A stretch of 64,000 bases of DNA from DASWUZ01 sp036401375 (GTDB taxonomy: Bacteria; Acidobacteriota; Terriglobia; Terriglobales; Acidobacteriaceae), in the NCBI GenBank assembly GCA_036401375.1, contig DASWVB010000002.1:186001-250000 (forward strand). The letters run 5' to 3'. How positions within the stretch are numbered: the stretch's first letter is position 1; the number at the start of each line of letters is the position of its first letter. The notes beneath the pieces are model-generated. The model was not told the DNA's origin, ran no database searches, and saw only the letters and a program-made list of their open reading frames with translations. The position numbers were made by a program, and so were the translations under genes. Below are positions 17,402 to 26,847 of the stretch, piece by piece.

Positions 17402-18118
17402 ATGCTGCGCGTAGGCTTGACTGGAGGGCTCGGCAGCGGAAAATCGACTGCCGCGCGTCTCTTCGCCGCGTTAGGGGTTCATACCATTGCCGCCGATGAG
17501 ATTGGCCGCGAGCTGATGGAGCCGGGGCAGCCGGTCTACGCCGAGATAGTGAGACGATTTGGTGGAGGGGTAGTCCTTCCGTATGGGAATCTCGACCGCT
17601 CCGCGCTGGCAGACGCCGCATTCCGCGACGGACGACTGCGGGAGTTAAATGAGATCGTTCATCCGCCCGTGATTGCAGCGCAGCAGCAATGGATGGACAG
17701 TATCTTTGCTGAGGACGCCGGGGCGATCGCAATGGTGGAGTCGGCGCTGATCTTCGAGGTGGACCAGGCGCAAGCCAATGCGGACGGAGCGGATCGGGCT
17801 GAACTGCGGGGCAGGGAAGATGGGGCCAGCCGATGGCGCAGCCGGTTCCACCGCATCGTACTCATAACGGCAGCGGAAGAGCAGAAGGTGGAAAGATATG
17901 TCGCCCGCACGCTGAAGGGGCGCGAAGCAGGCAAGGCAGAGTACCATGCGGTTGAAGATGCCGCCAGGATGCGACTTCGGGCGCAGATCTCTGATGCGGA
18001 AAAGCACGCATTGTCCGATTACGTGATCAACAACGGAGGCACACTGCAGCATCTGGAAGAATCAGTTAAGGACGTCTACACGAGGCTGCGGGCCGAGGCA
18101 GATGCCCTGATCAAGTGA
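17402..18118 (+). CDS. coaE: Dephospho-CoA kinase
   Basis: 238-aa CoaE, the last step of CoA synthesis: ATP-dependent 3'-phosphorylation of dephospho-CoA in the cytoplasm. It opens with the P-loop G-L-T-G-G-L-G-S-G-K-S-T, then A-A-D-E-I-G-R-E-L, the E-I-V-H-P substrate segment (around residue 84-88) and V-E-S-A-L-I-F-E. An insertion of about 20 polar residues around 128-145 (ADGADRAELRGREDGA) makes it longer than the usual ~200 aa. It lies 137 bp downstream of folD on the same strand, so co-transcription is possible. Confidence 0.92.
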   Translation: MLRVGLTGGLGSGKSTAARLFAALGVHTIAADEIGRELMEPGQPVYAEIVRRFGGGVVLPYGNLDRSALADAAFRDGRLRELNEIVHPPVIAAQQQWMDSIFAEDAGAIAMVESALIFEVDQAQANADGADRAELRGREDGASRWRSRFHRIVLITAAEEQKVERYVARTLKGREAGKAEYHAVEDAARMRLRAQISDAEKHALSDYVINNGGTLQHLEESVKDVYTRLRAEADALIK

Positions 18119-18206
18119 TAGAGGGAGCTGTCCAGCCCCCTCGGCACGCGCTGTCGACGAAGTCTGCCCGACAGCAAAGAGTGGCACTGGCAGCTACGAT
18201 AGGAAG

Positions 18207-19400
18207 ATGGACATGAGACTGAGGCGTGTACTGCTGGTCACGTTGATTGTTGGAGCGTTCTGGTACTGGACTTCGCACGGCAGCCCCTTGCGCGTGGCGG
18301 CGCCGGGCGGGCCTGACTTCGGGGCCAACCTGACCTCGATCGCCGGCTCGTCCTCTCCGATGCAGTTGACGGAGGCCCACGCGCAGCCAGCCTACGATGC
18401 TGAGGAGGTCAGCAACATCCAGGTTTACAAGCGGGCCCTGCCCTCCGTGGTAAATATCACATCCACGGCAGTCGCCTACGACTGGTTCGAGAACCCGGTA
18501 CCGCAGGAGGGGCAGGGCTCCGGCTTTGTGCTCGACAAGTCAGGTCACATACTGACCAACTACCATGTCGTCGCCAACGCGCAGCAGGTCGAGGTCACCC
18601 TCAGCGACAAGCACAAGTATCGGGCGCGGATCGTCGGCAAAGATGCGGGCCACGATCTCGCCCTTCTGCAGATTGACGCCCCAAACCTCATACCAGCGGT
18701 TCTGGCAGACTCGAAGGACCTCATCGTGGGGCAGAAGGTCTATGCCATCGGCAATCCGTTCGGCTTGAGCGGGACCATGACCACGGGTATCATCAGCGCC
18801 ATTCGCTCGATTCACGGCGGGCAGGGCGCGGGGCCGATCGACAATGCCATTCAGACCGATGCCGCGATCAACCCAGGCAACTCCGGCGGTCCATTGTTGA
18901 ACTCGCGTGCGGAGGTGATCGGCATCAACTCCCTTATCGCTACCAACCCCAACGAAAACGTCGAGCAGAGCGCCGGCATCGGCTTCGCGATCCCGATCGA
19001 CACGGCAAAGGCGGTGCTGGCCGACTTCGCCAGGTACGGCCGGGTGCGCAGGCCCTCTCTGGGTATCCGTCCGCTGCCGATCGACGAAGGGCTTGCCCAG
19101 CAGATGAACCTCGGCGTGAACAACGGAGTGCTTATCCAGCAGACCATTCCGGGCGGCGCCGCAGAGCGCGCAGGGCTGCGTGGTGGCACCCAGAGGGCTT
19201 ACCTGGGAAACATGTCGATCGTGATTGGAGGAGACTTGATCGTCGCCATCGACGACCAGGAGATCGCCAGCACGCAGGACATCAGCGACGCCATGAACAG
19301 GCATGAGGCTGGCGATACGGTCACTGTAACCTTCTACCGTGCGGGCCGCAAGATGACCGCACGTGTCACCCTCAACGAGCAGCGCGAGACACAGGCGTAA
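18207..19400 (+). CDS. HtrA/DegP-like serine protease with PDZ domain
   Basis: 397-aa trypsin-like protease anchored by an N-terminal hydrophobic helix (about residues 8-22). The triad is His120 (TNYHVV), Asp150 (GHDLALL) and Ser226 (NPGNSGGPL), followed by one PDZ domain at about 290-390. This is the DegS/HhoA-like one-PDZ layout, acting in the periplasm on misfolded or regulatory substrates. A spacer of ~45 residues rich in Ala, Pro and Ser separates anchor and protease. It lies 88 bp after coaE on the same strand. All catalytic residues are present, so it should be active. Confidence 0.92.
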   Translation: MDMRLRRVLLVTLIVGAFWYWTSHGSPLRVAAPGGPDFGANLTSIAGSSSPMQLTEAHAQPAYDAEEVSNIQVYKRALPSVVNITSTAVAYDWFENPVPQEGQGSGFVLDKSGHILTNYHVVANAQQVEVTLSDKHKYRARIVGKDAGHDLALLQIDAPNLIPAVLADSKDLIVGQKVYAIGNPFGLSGTMTTGIISAIRSIHGGQGAGPIDNAIQTDAAINPGNSGGPLLNSRAEVIGINSLIATNPNENVEQSAGIGFAIPIDTAKAVLADFARYGRVRRPSLGIRPLPIDEGLAQQMNLGVNNGVLIQQTIPGGAAERAGLRGGTQRAYLGNMSIVIGGDLIVAIDDQEIASTQDISDAMNRHEAGDTVTVTFYRAGRKMTARVTLNEQRETQA

Positions 19401-19451
19401 CGTTAGCCCGCAGCGTCAGGAGCGCTGGCGCGAGCGAGACAAAGGCAACGA

Positions 19452-20378
19452 ATGATCAGGTGGACACCGGCCGACATCCCGTCCCAGGCAGGGAAGCGTG
19501 CACTCGTCACCGGCGCAAACAGCGGCATCGGCTTCCACGCTGCAAGGCACCTTGCGCGGGCCGGGTGTGCCGTTCTCCTGGGCTGCCGGGACATATCCAG
19601 GGCTGAAGAGGCCCGCAGGTTGATCCTTCAGGACTCGCCCTCAGCCCTCGTCGAGATCGTGCTGCTCGATCTCGCCTCCCTCAAGTCGATTCACGCCGCA
19701 GGCGAGCTGCTGCTCACCCGCGGTGCTCCTCTCGATCTTCTGATCAACAACGCCGGCGTGATGGCTCTTCCTGCGCGGCAAACTACAGAGGACGGATTCG
19801 AGAGGCAGTTTGGAATCAATCACCTCGGCCACTTCGCCCTTACCGGCCTGTTGATGCCGCTGGTGCTCGCCGCGCCAGCCGGGAGGATCGTGACGGTGAG
19901 CTCGATCGCGCACAAGGATGGCCGGATGCGGTTCGAGGATCTGCAGTACGCCAGCGGCTACAAACCTTGGCTCTCGTACCGGCAGTCGAAGCTGGCGAAT
20001 CTGCTGTTCGGATTTCAACTGGAGCGGAGGCTCGAACGCGCCGACGCCAGGGCGATCAGTGTGATGGTGCATCCCGGGCTTGCAGCGACCCGCATTCTAG
20101 CGAACGGGCCCGGCACATCGCGTGGGGTAGTGAGTACCTTTGGCCCGATCTTCATGTCGCTACTCGCCCAGTCGGACGAGCAAGGCTCCTACCCGACGCT
20201 CTACGGAGCGACCTCGGGTGCGGCTCTGGGCGGACACTACTACGGTCCGGACGGCATGTTCGAATTCTGGGGTGTACCGGTGGAGGTCAAGGCCAAGCCG
20301 TGGGCGACAGACCCTGCCGCGGCTGCGCTGTTGTGGGAGGTCTCAGAGAAGCTGACCGGCGTGCACTATACGATTTAG
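19452..20378 (+). CDS. Short-chain dehydrogenase/reductase, retinol-dehydrogenase-like
   Basis: 308-aa classical-fold SDR. Cofactor motif T-G-A-N-S-G-I-G lies at 20-27, N-N-A-G at 99-102, catalytic Ser about 150-151 and Y176-x-x-x-K180 (SYRQSKLAN). The sequence style resembles WW-domain oxidoreductase/retinol-dehydrogenase-like SDRs (NRF-type G-H-F-x-L-T-G-L-L at 126-134). It should oxidise or reduce a hydroxyl or carbonyl with NAD(P)H in the cytoplasm; the substrate is unknown. The gene starts 51 bp after the HtrA stop. Confidence 0.88.
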   Translation: MIRWTPADIPSQAGKRALVTGANSGIGFHAARHLARAGCAVLLGCRDISRAEEARRLILQDSPSALVEIVLLDLASLKSIHAAGELLLTRGAPLDLLINNAGVMALPARQTTEDGFERQFGINHLGHFALTGLLMPLVLAAPAGRIVTVSSIAHKDGRMRFEDLQYASGYKPWLSYRQSKLANLLFGFQLERRLERADARAISVMVHPGLAATRILANGPGTSRGVVSTFGPIFMSLLAQSDEQGSYPTLYGATSGAALGGHYYGPDGMFEFWGVPVEVKAKPWATDPAAAALLWEVSEKLTGVHYTI

Positions 20379-20587
20379 GCCAGGTTACGTTTCAGGGCTG
20401 GCAGGAATTCAGGATCGGGGCGAACACGAGTCCCGGATTCCCAGGCCACCTCAGAGACCAGCTCCGGGCCGCAAGGGTTTTTAGAAGCGGCGGTTCGGAT
20501 CCCAGCAAAGAGCCCGGGTGGGGGTGGCCTCCGACCACAGCCTTCAAGGCAACTCCCTTGTCGTTCGAGGGCGAACTCCGCATAGAC

Positions 20588-21247
20588 TTAGGCGTTGGTC
20601 ATCTGCAGCAGGTTGCCCGCCTCAGCAGCGGCTTCCGCCAGCATGCGGTGGTGGATAGTAAACAGAGCCAGTTCGAGCCTGTCCGATACGCCGGTCTTGT
20701 CGTAGACGCTGCGCAGATAGTTTTTGATGACCTGCTCGGTGGTACCGAGGCGGATGGCAATCTCCTTGTTCTTGCAGCCCTGAACGATGAGGGCGACGAT
20801 CTTCATCTCCTTGGCAGTGAGCCGGTCCCTCACCCGCGCGCCCACCAGGTCTTCTTCCTGTGCCTCCATGCCCTGTGCCGCAGCCTGCACACAGGTATCG
20901 CCGTGGATGATGCGGCGAACGCAATCGATCAGCGCGGCCCCGGTGACGCTGCGGTATACCACTCCATGCACCCCGGCCGTGATGTACTGGTTCCCATTCT
21001 CGGAGTTCTCCGCAATGACTACTACCCGGCTGCCGGCAAGCCGCGCGTGCTCGGTCAGACGGGAGACGTCGAGGCGCAGCGATCCTGCAAAGACCACCAC
21101 CGCTCCCCGAAACGTGTCCACCGCATGGAAGAGGCGATCCCCGTCGGCACACTGCGCGATGATTCGTATGTCGTCTTCCATCGCGAGCACTTTGGCCGTA
21201 CCGGCGCGGAAGATTGCCTGATTGTCTGCCAGGATGACTTTGTTCAT
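20588..21247 (-). CDS. LuxR-family regulator with degenerate receiver domain
   Basis: 219-aa two-domain regulator from the ATG at 21247, which follows an AGGGA site; an upstream in-frame start adds 19 unlikely residues. The N-terminal half has receiver shape (VILADNQAIFRAG), but at the expected phospho-acceptor position the strand reads V-V-V-F-A-G-S instead of V-V-L-x-D, so the Asp is missing. The C-terminal half is a GerE/LuxR HTH (LTAKEMKIV...GCKNKEIAIRLGTT...V-I-K-N-Y-L). It probably binds DNA independently of phosphorylation or responds to a ligand or partner. No histidine kinase is adjacent on this strand. Confidence 0.85.
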   Translation of the reverse strand: MNKVILADNQAIFRAGTAKVLAMEDDIRIIAQCADGDRLFHAVDTFRGAVVVFAGSLRLDVSRLTEHARLAGSRVVVIAENSENGNQYITAGVHGVVYRSVTGAALIDCVRRIIHGDTCVQAAAQGMEAQEEDLVGARVRDRLTAKEMKIVALIVQGCKNKEIAIRLGTTEQVIKNYLRSVYDKTGVSDRLELALFTIHHRMLAEAAAEAGNLLQMTNA

Positions 21248-21701
21248 GCTTCCCTGCCTCATTCCACCGGGGTCAATAACCCTGCACCGCACATTGCTCG
21301 TCATCAGTCGATGCGAAGCTCTTTTGAGAACCGATGCGGTGCCTTCGCGGGCCTAAACCACTCAATGCGAAATATCGACGCATACGCGCAGCGCTTCTCG
21401 TCTGTAGTGAACTCAGACACTTTGAGTATCTAATCGCAGGAATGCTTCGAGGCTTAGGTGTAAACACCCTAATCGAACACAAGTAGAAAATGAATCAAAA
21501 TCACAGAGGCTTGCACAAGTAGATGCACAAATCAGCACCAACAGCTAAAGACCTCGGGCGGGGCATATTCGCCGGGTAGAGTGGAACCAGTTTACCTGAT
21601 CCCGGGCAGTAAGAAAAACGCGCTGCAGACTCCGCTCCGTTGAGCCGAACCGTCGGGAGAATTTAGGTCGCATCGCGGCACAGGCAATACACTACTGCAG
21701 T
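21248..21701. other. Intergenic region between divergent regulators
   Basis: About 450 bp separate the minus-strand LuxR gene from the plus-strand receiver/reductase gene. Both promoters must lie here. I do not see a convincing sigma-70 promoter pair, terminator or RNA gene. The part around 21460-21560 is AT-richer than its surroundings. Confidence 0.4.
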
Positions 21702-23354
21702 ATGGCAAAGCCAGTCATTCTCGCCGTAGACGACGATGTCAACGTCCTTGAAGCCGTGGTACAGGATCTGCGCAGGAAGTACGGGGCCACGTACCGGATT
21801 TTGAGAGCAGGCTCGGGGCAGGCGGCACTCGATACCTGCGCCCAGTTAAAGCAGCGTGGAGATGCCGTCGCCCTCTTCCTCTCAGATCAGCGCATGCCGG
21901 GCATGTCGGGCGTCGACTTCCTCGAGCGTGCCAACCTGCTCTATCCGGAGGCGAAGCGGGCCTTGCTCACCGCGTACGCCGACACCGAGGCGGCAATCCG
22001 CGCCATCAACTCGGCCAAGATCCACTACTACCTCACCAAGCCATGGGATCCGCCCGAAGAGAAGCTCTACCCGGTGCTCGATGATCTGCTCGGTGCGTGG
22101 AACGAGGGATACCGGCCGCCGTTCGAGGGTTTGCGCGTGGTCGGGCCGCGGTGGTCTTTACAGGACCACCAGGTGCGTGACTTCCTCTCCAGAAACCAGA
22201 TCCCCTACATCTGGCTCGATCCGGAGCAGAATGAAGAGGCCAAACAACTGCTGGGTCAGTACCATCTCGACGATCGGAAGCTGCCGGCGGTGCTCTTCCA
22301 GGATGGCACCTCGATCGTGCAGCCGACCCAGACTGAGCTCGCCGGCCGCATCGGTCTTAGTACACAGGCGCAGAAAGACTTCTACGACGTGGTCATCGTG
22401 GGGGCCGGGCCGGGTGGGCTGGCCGCGGCGGTATACGCCTCTTCAGAGGGCCTTCGCTGCCTGCTCATCGAGGATGAGGCGCCAGGAGGGCAGGCCGGCA
22501 GCAGCTCACGGATCGAAAACTACCTTGGCTTTCCCTCGGGGCTGAGCGGCGCGGATCTCGCGCGCCGGGCCTACATCCAGGCGTCCCGGTTTGGCGCCGA
22601 GTTCCTGACACAGGAGGCGACCGGCATCCGCACCAAGACCAACTACCACTTCGTCCAGCTTGCCGACGGGCGCGAGGTTTCGAGCCACGTCTGCCTGATC
22701 GCCATCGGGGTGAACTACCGCCGGCTCAACGTTCCCGGCCTCGAGCGGCTCACGGGTGCAGGCGTTTATTACGGCGCTGCCATGGGGGAGGCGAAGGCCT
22801 GTGCCGATGAAGATGTTATCGTCGTTGGCGGCGCCAACTCGGCCGGGCAGGCGGCGATGCACTTCGCTCAATTTGCGCGGCGGGTAACGGTACTGGTGCG
22901 CGGTGAGTCGCTCGAGAAGAGCATGTCTAAATACTTAATCGATCAGATTGCTGCAACATCCAATATTGTTGTAGAGGCGCGCTCCGAGGTCGTGGAGGCG
23001 ATGGGCGAAACGAGGTTGGAGCGCCTGCGCATCCGGACGGCAGAGGGCGATATTGAGCGCGAGGCTACCAGTCTCTTCATCTTTATCGGCGCGGCGCCCC
23101 GTACCGGCTGGCTGCCCGAGGGTATCATGCGCGATTTGAACGGATTTGTGCTCTCCGGCCAGGATATGCGGGTAGACGGCAAGAATCCGAAGTGCTGGAA
23201 AGAAGACCGGGAGCCCTACCTGCTCGAGACCAGCACCCCGGGAATCTTTGTCGCCGGAGACGTGCGGCATGGTTCGATCAAGAGGGTCGCTTCGGCGGTC
23301 GGAGAGGGTTCGATCTCGGTGCAGTTCATGCACCAGTACCTCGCCCGCTTCTAG
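21702..23354 (+). CDS. Fused response regulator/thioredoxin-reductase-like FAD protein
   Basis: 550-aa fusion. Residues 1-125 are a receiver domain with acidic pocket D10-D12, phospho-acceptor Asp62 (LFLSDQRMPG) and Lys near 112 (LTKPWDP). Residues 135-215 look like a thioredoxin/glutaredoxin-type module. From about 227 comes an FAD/NAD(P)H reductase: V-I-V-G-A-G-P-G-G, E-N-Y-L-G-F-P, a second nucleotide motif V-I-V-V-G-G-A-N-S-A-G near 366, and G-I-F-V-A-G-D-V at the end. The redox C-x-x-C of true thioredoxin reductase is replaced by G-A-A-M (VYYGAAMGEA), so it cannot pass electrons to thioredoxin in the usual way. The next gene, a histidine kinase, is the likely phosphodonor. Confidence 0.88.
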   Translation: MAKPVILAVDDDVNVLEAVVQDLRRKYGATYRILRAGSGQAALDTCAQLKQRGDAVALFLSDQRMPGMSGVDFLERANLLYPEAKRALLTAYADTEAAIRAINSAKIHYYLTKPWDPPEEKLYPVLDDLLGAWNEGYRPPFEGLRVVGPRWSLQDHQVRDFLSRNQIPYIWLDPEQNEEAKQLLGQYHLDDRKLPAVLFQDGTSIVQPTQTELAGRIGLSTQAQKDFYDVVIVGAGPGGLAAAVYASSEGLRCLLIEDEAPGGQAGSSSRIENYLGFPSGLSGADLARRAYIQASRFGAEFLTQEATGIRTKTNYHFVQLADGREVSSHVCLIAIGVNYRRLNVPGLERLTGAGVYYGAAMGEAKACADEDVIVVGGANSAGQAAMHFAQFARRVTVLVRGESLEKSMSKYLIDQIAATSNIVVEARSEVVEAMGETRLERLRIRTAEGDIEREATSLFIFIGAAPRTGWLPEGIMRDLNGFVLSGQDMRVDGKNPKCWKEDREPYLLETSTPGIFVAGDVRHGSIKRVASAVGEGSISVQFMHQYLARF

Positions 23355-23386
23355 TTGAAGCGGTGCAAGGTGAAAACGTAGCGTCT

Positions 23387-24826
23387 ATGGCCGAAGCTCA
23401 AGCTTCAACGACGATTATTGAAAAGATCCCGGCGACCGGGCTGTTCCCCCAACTGCAGCAAGTGTCACTATTTGCCGATAGCAAGGCCGAGGACCTCAAC
23501 TGCCTGGGTGAGGTCGAACTGGTGCATGCACCGGTAGGTTCGGTGCTGATCGCGCAGGGTCAGACGGAGCGCTGGTTCTGGGTCCTGCTCGATGGCCAGG
23601 TGCACGCGAAGAAAGCGGAGAAGGATGGCACCACGACCCTGCTGCGCACCCTCGGCAGCGGGGAGACGTTTGGAGAGGTCGCGCTGCTTGCCCGCCATGA
23701 CACCGCCTCGATCAGCTGCCATGTCGATCAGCCGAGTACTCTGGTGCGGGTCTCTGAAGACAGCTTCTGGAGGCTGATGGCAAACTGCCCGCACGTTCGT
23801 GACGGCGTCCTTCAAAACATGGCTCGCCGTATCGAGGCCTACCAGGTGCTGGCCATCCACCGCGAGAAGCTGATCTCCCTCGGCACCCTGGCCGCAGGGC
23901 TGATGCATGAGCTGAACAACCCCGGTGCAGCGGCTCGCCGAGCCTCTTCGCAGCTGCGCGAAAATCTAAGGCGAATGCAAAAGGGCAGTCTGCGCTTCCT
24001 TGATGTCCGGCTGAATGACGAACAAATCAGCTGTATGCGCTTCCTCCAGGAACATGCCATGAACCAAGCGGTACAGACCGGCATGGCCTGTCTCGACCAG
24101 TCCGACAAGGAAGAGGAGCTCGCGGAGTGGCTGCAGGGGGCGGGCATTGAAGGCGGATGGCAGCTTGCCCCAACACTCGCCGCGATAGGTCTCAGCCCTG
24201 CCGAACTCGAGTGCGCTCACTCTGCCTTCCAGGGCGAGAGCTTCTCCGAGGCAATCAACTGGGTCGAGGCGCTGAGCTCCAGCATGCAGCTGGTCGGCAC
24301 CATCGAGGAGAGCATCACGCGCGTCTCGGAGCTGGTCGCGGCGGTAAAGAAGTACTCCTACGAGGATAAATCCGAACAGCATCTGGTCGAGATACAGGAC
24401 GCGCTGCTGAGCACGCTGACCATCCTCGGCCACAAGCTGCGCCAGAAGGAGATCAGGATTGAGAAGAATCTGGAGAAGGGGCTTGCACCGCTGCTCACCC
24501 GGGGAACCGGGCTCAACCAGGTCTGGACCAACCTGCTCGACAACGCGATAGATGCGAGCCCGCAAAAGGGAACGATCCGGATACGCACTTGGACCGAGGA
24601 CTCCTCTATCCTCGTCAGCATCACCAACGGAGGCCCTGCCATTCCGGAGGAGCACCGCCATCAGATATTCGAGCCGTTCTTTACCACCAAAGAGGTCGGC
24701 GTCGGCACCGGACTAGGCCTGGACATAGCCCACCGCATCGTGGTGGGGAACTACGGCGGCGAAATATCATTCACCTCTGAGCCGGACAACACCGAGTTCG
24801 TGGTACGTCTGCCCTACAAAGGCTGA
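23387..24826 (+). CDS. Cyclic-nucleotide-binding sensor histidine kinase
   Basis: 479-aa cytoplasmic protein from the ATG at 23387; the frame is open 195 bp further upstream but that part overlaps the reductase gene. Residues 20-140 form a CRP-like cyclic-nucleotide-binding domain (G-S-G-E-T-F-G-E-V-A-L at 90-100). His174 in L-M-H-E-L-N-N-P is the phosphorylation site, and the ATPase domain has N-L-L-D-N-A-I-D-A and F-F-T-T-K-x-x-G-x-G-T-G-L-G-L. There is no transmembrane segment. It lies 32 bp after the receiver/reductase fusion, so the two probably form a kinase-regulator pair sensing cNMP or a related ligand and controlling a redox output; this is inference. Confidence 0.88.
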   Translation: MAEAQASTTIIEKIPATGLFPQLQQVSLFADSKAEDLNCLGEVELVHAPVGSVLIAQGQTERWFWVLLDGQVHAKKAEKDGTTTLLRTLGSGETFGEVALLARHDTASISCHVDQPSTLVRVSEDSFWRLMANCPHVRDGVLQNMARRIEAYQVLAIHREKLISLGTLAAGLMHELNNPGAAARRASSQLRENLRRMQKGSLRFLDVRLNDEQISCMRFLQEHAMNQAVQTGMACLDQSDKEEELAEWLQGAGIEGGWQLAPTLAAIGLSPAELECAHSAFQGESFSEAINWVEALSSSMQLVGTIEESITRVSELVAAVKKYSYEDKSEQHLVEIQDALLSTLTILGHKLRQKEIRIEKNLEKGLAPLLTRGTGLNQVWTNLLDNAIDASPQKGTIRIRTWTEDSSILVSITNGGPAIPEEHRHQIFEPFFTTKEVGVGTGLGLDIAHRIVVGNYGGEISFTSEPDNTEFVVRLPYKG

Positions 24827-24951
24827 CCGGCTGGCGCTGACGCACAAGACGTCTTCACGAGCCTGGAACTCACCGGCTGCCAGCGAATTGACTAATTTCG
24901 CACTAATTCAGGCCGGCCCTATTCAGCGATGCAACAGTTCCCAGGAAGCCA

Positions 24952-26712
24952 TTACTGCGGGGGAGTTGCGGCGGGCGAGGAGGCGGCAGCGCCACCTGCC
25001 TCTGCATGATGCGGCAGCTCGAAGGGAGCTTTGATGCCCTTTTCGGCGGCCTGCTTCGTGTCTGCCTGACCATCGCGAACAGTCAGGGCGAGCCGATACT
25101 CCGACAGCGCCTGGTCTCGCTCATCCTGCACATCGAAGATCCGCCCGCGGTAGATATGCGACCAGGCAAGTGTGCGCGGATCTCTGGAGAGCCGGATAGC
25201 CTCCTCGAACAGGTGCTGTGCCCCCTCCATATCGTTCTTGCCTAACGTGGAAAGCGCGAGGATGTAGTCGGCCCGAGCCGGATCTCCGCTGTGCTGATCG
25301 AGCGCCCGCTGGGCCAGTTGCGCGGCGCCAGCGGTGTCACCCTTCATCAGATCAATCTCTGCCAGATCGAGACCCGCGAGCTGCCGGGGAGTACGGCGAA
25401 CGACGTCGGACGAGCCCTCCGCTGCGAACTCGATGCGCCGGGCGCGGCGCACCTCGAAGTCTACATCCATTCCGTAGACCATCTCGCCAACGCTCTCCTT
25501 GATGCTGGTCGGACCGCGTTCAAAGTGTTCGAGTGCCTCGTAGAAGTACTGCGTGAGCACATACCCCTGCACCATCGACTCGTCCACCGGACGCTGCCGC
25601 AGGGCGGCCACTTTCTGCTGGTAGGCATTCCGCTCGCGATCGATGCGAGCCATATCGTTGCGTCCGGCGTTCGCGGGCGGAGTATAGACAGGGATGCCGG
25701 TTTCCAGCGTCCGGGCCTCGATAGCTCGTATCATGCACTCGATAACCAGGGCCAGAACGTCACTCTTATAGGTGAAATCGAGCGGCGCATCGCGCACGGT
25801 CTTGAGAATGGGAAGCAGCCGGTCAACTGCACCCGTACGCGAATAGAGCAGCGGCTCGATCTCATAGTGCAGGTAGGTGTGCCGCACCTCCCGCATGTGG
25901 ATCGTGCCGTTAACGGGAGAGGCTACGACCACGTAATCGGCGCCGTATACCCGCGCATTCGTCTGACCCGGGGCCAGCATTGGCTCGAGTACAACCAGGA
26001 AGCGCCGGCCATCGTAGGCGCTCGTCGGCATCTTGAGATAAATATTGGTACCGAGGATCATGCGCGTGAGGGGCTCGTGAAGCTGGTTAACCTCATCCTC
26101 ATAAGCCTGCCGGTTTGACAGCCAGACGGCGTGCAGGTTGATGGCCTGTACGAAGAGCTTGAGCAGCGGCAGCAGTTCCAGCACTTGAGTCGAGTCCGGA
26201 GGCATCTCGGTCTGGTCGACGCTCGGGCTCAGGTCGGGCGGCGGGGTGAGATAGAGCGCAAGAGAGACGTACTGCGCGAGGTTGCGTCCGGCGTCTACCA
26301 GGCGATGCTGGTTGATGTAAGCGCACAGCCGGTCGCGCGCTTCGCGGCCTGTGTCCGATCCCTGCAGCAGTTCGTCCACCTGAGCGCGTACATGGGTGCG
26401 AATGGGATCGGAGTTGGCCAGTTCGTCGTCGTAGCCGCAGGCGTTCAGCGCCACTGCGATGTCAAACAGGGCCTCGCTGGTCTGCAGGCTTACTGCCGGG
26501 CCCGCAGGATCGACGAGGGCTGGCGGCTTCTGCAGCGGTTGAGGCTGCGGCCGGACGTCCGGGCTTTGCCTTTCCTGAATCGGCGTCCCGCTCGGGGCGG
26601 GAGTGCCCGCGGAGGGCGAGGCTTGCGCACGGCAGAGCGGCGCCGTAAAGCCCGCGCAAAGAAGAAGGAGAGCGGCCGAGAGCAGAAGCAGACGGCGTGA
26701 GACGGACGGCAT
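24952..26712 (-). CDS. Secreted TPR-containing hypothetical protein
   Basis: 586-aa protein from the ATG at 26712 (an in-frame TTG 15 bp upstream is the alternative). A strong signal peptide (SRRLLLLSAALLLLCAGF) ends near A-P-L-C-R-A-Q. A Pro-rich stretch then leads to an uncharacterised helical middle, and the C-terminal 140 residues carry TPR-like repeats (about 435-570: DLMKGDTAGAAQLAQRALDQ, ADYILALSTLGKNDMEGAQHL). The tail is Ala/Pro-rich. The style is common in Acidobacteriota exported proteins of unknown function. It lies 136 bp downstream of the anti-sigma gene on the same strand and may belong to the same regulon. Confidence 0.75.
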   Translation of the reverse strand: MPSVSRRLLLLSAALLLLCAGFTAPLCRAQASPSAGTPAPSGTPIQERQSPDVRPQPQPLQKPPALVDPAGPAVSLQTSEALFDIAVALNACGYDDELANSDPIRTHVRAQVDELLQGSDTGREARDRLCAYINQHRLVDAGRNLAQYVSLALYLTPPPDLSPSVDQTEMPPDSTQVLELLPLLKLFVQAINLHAVWLSNRQAYEDEVNQLHEPLTRMILGTNIYLKMPTSAYDGRRFLVVLEPMLAPGQTNARVYGADYVVVASPVNGTIHMREVRHTYLHYEIEPLLYSRTGAVDRLLPILKTVRDAPLDFTYKSDVLALVIECMIRAIEARTLETGIPVYTPPANAGRNDMARIDRERNAYQQKVAALRQRPVDESMVQGYVLTQYFYEALEHFERGPTSIKESVGEMVYGMDVDFEVRRARRIEFAAEGSSDVVRRTPRQLAGLDLAEIDLMKGDTAGAAQLAQRALDQHSGDPARADYILALSTLGKNDMEGAQHLFEEAIRLSRDPRTLAWSHIYRGRIFDVQDERDQALSEYRLALTVRDGQADTKQAAEKGIKAPFELPHHAEAGGAAASSPAATPPQ

Positions 26713-26847
26713 GGCGAGAATCCACAAAGGATTCCAGTTTATGGAAGCGCTCTCTCGCTGGTCAATCCTGGTCGATGCTGGTCGCCGCTGGTCGCTGCTG
26801 GTCGCTGCGTTTCCGATGCGATCCGGGTCACTTCAAAGCATCGGTGT

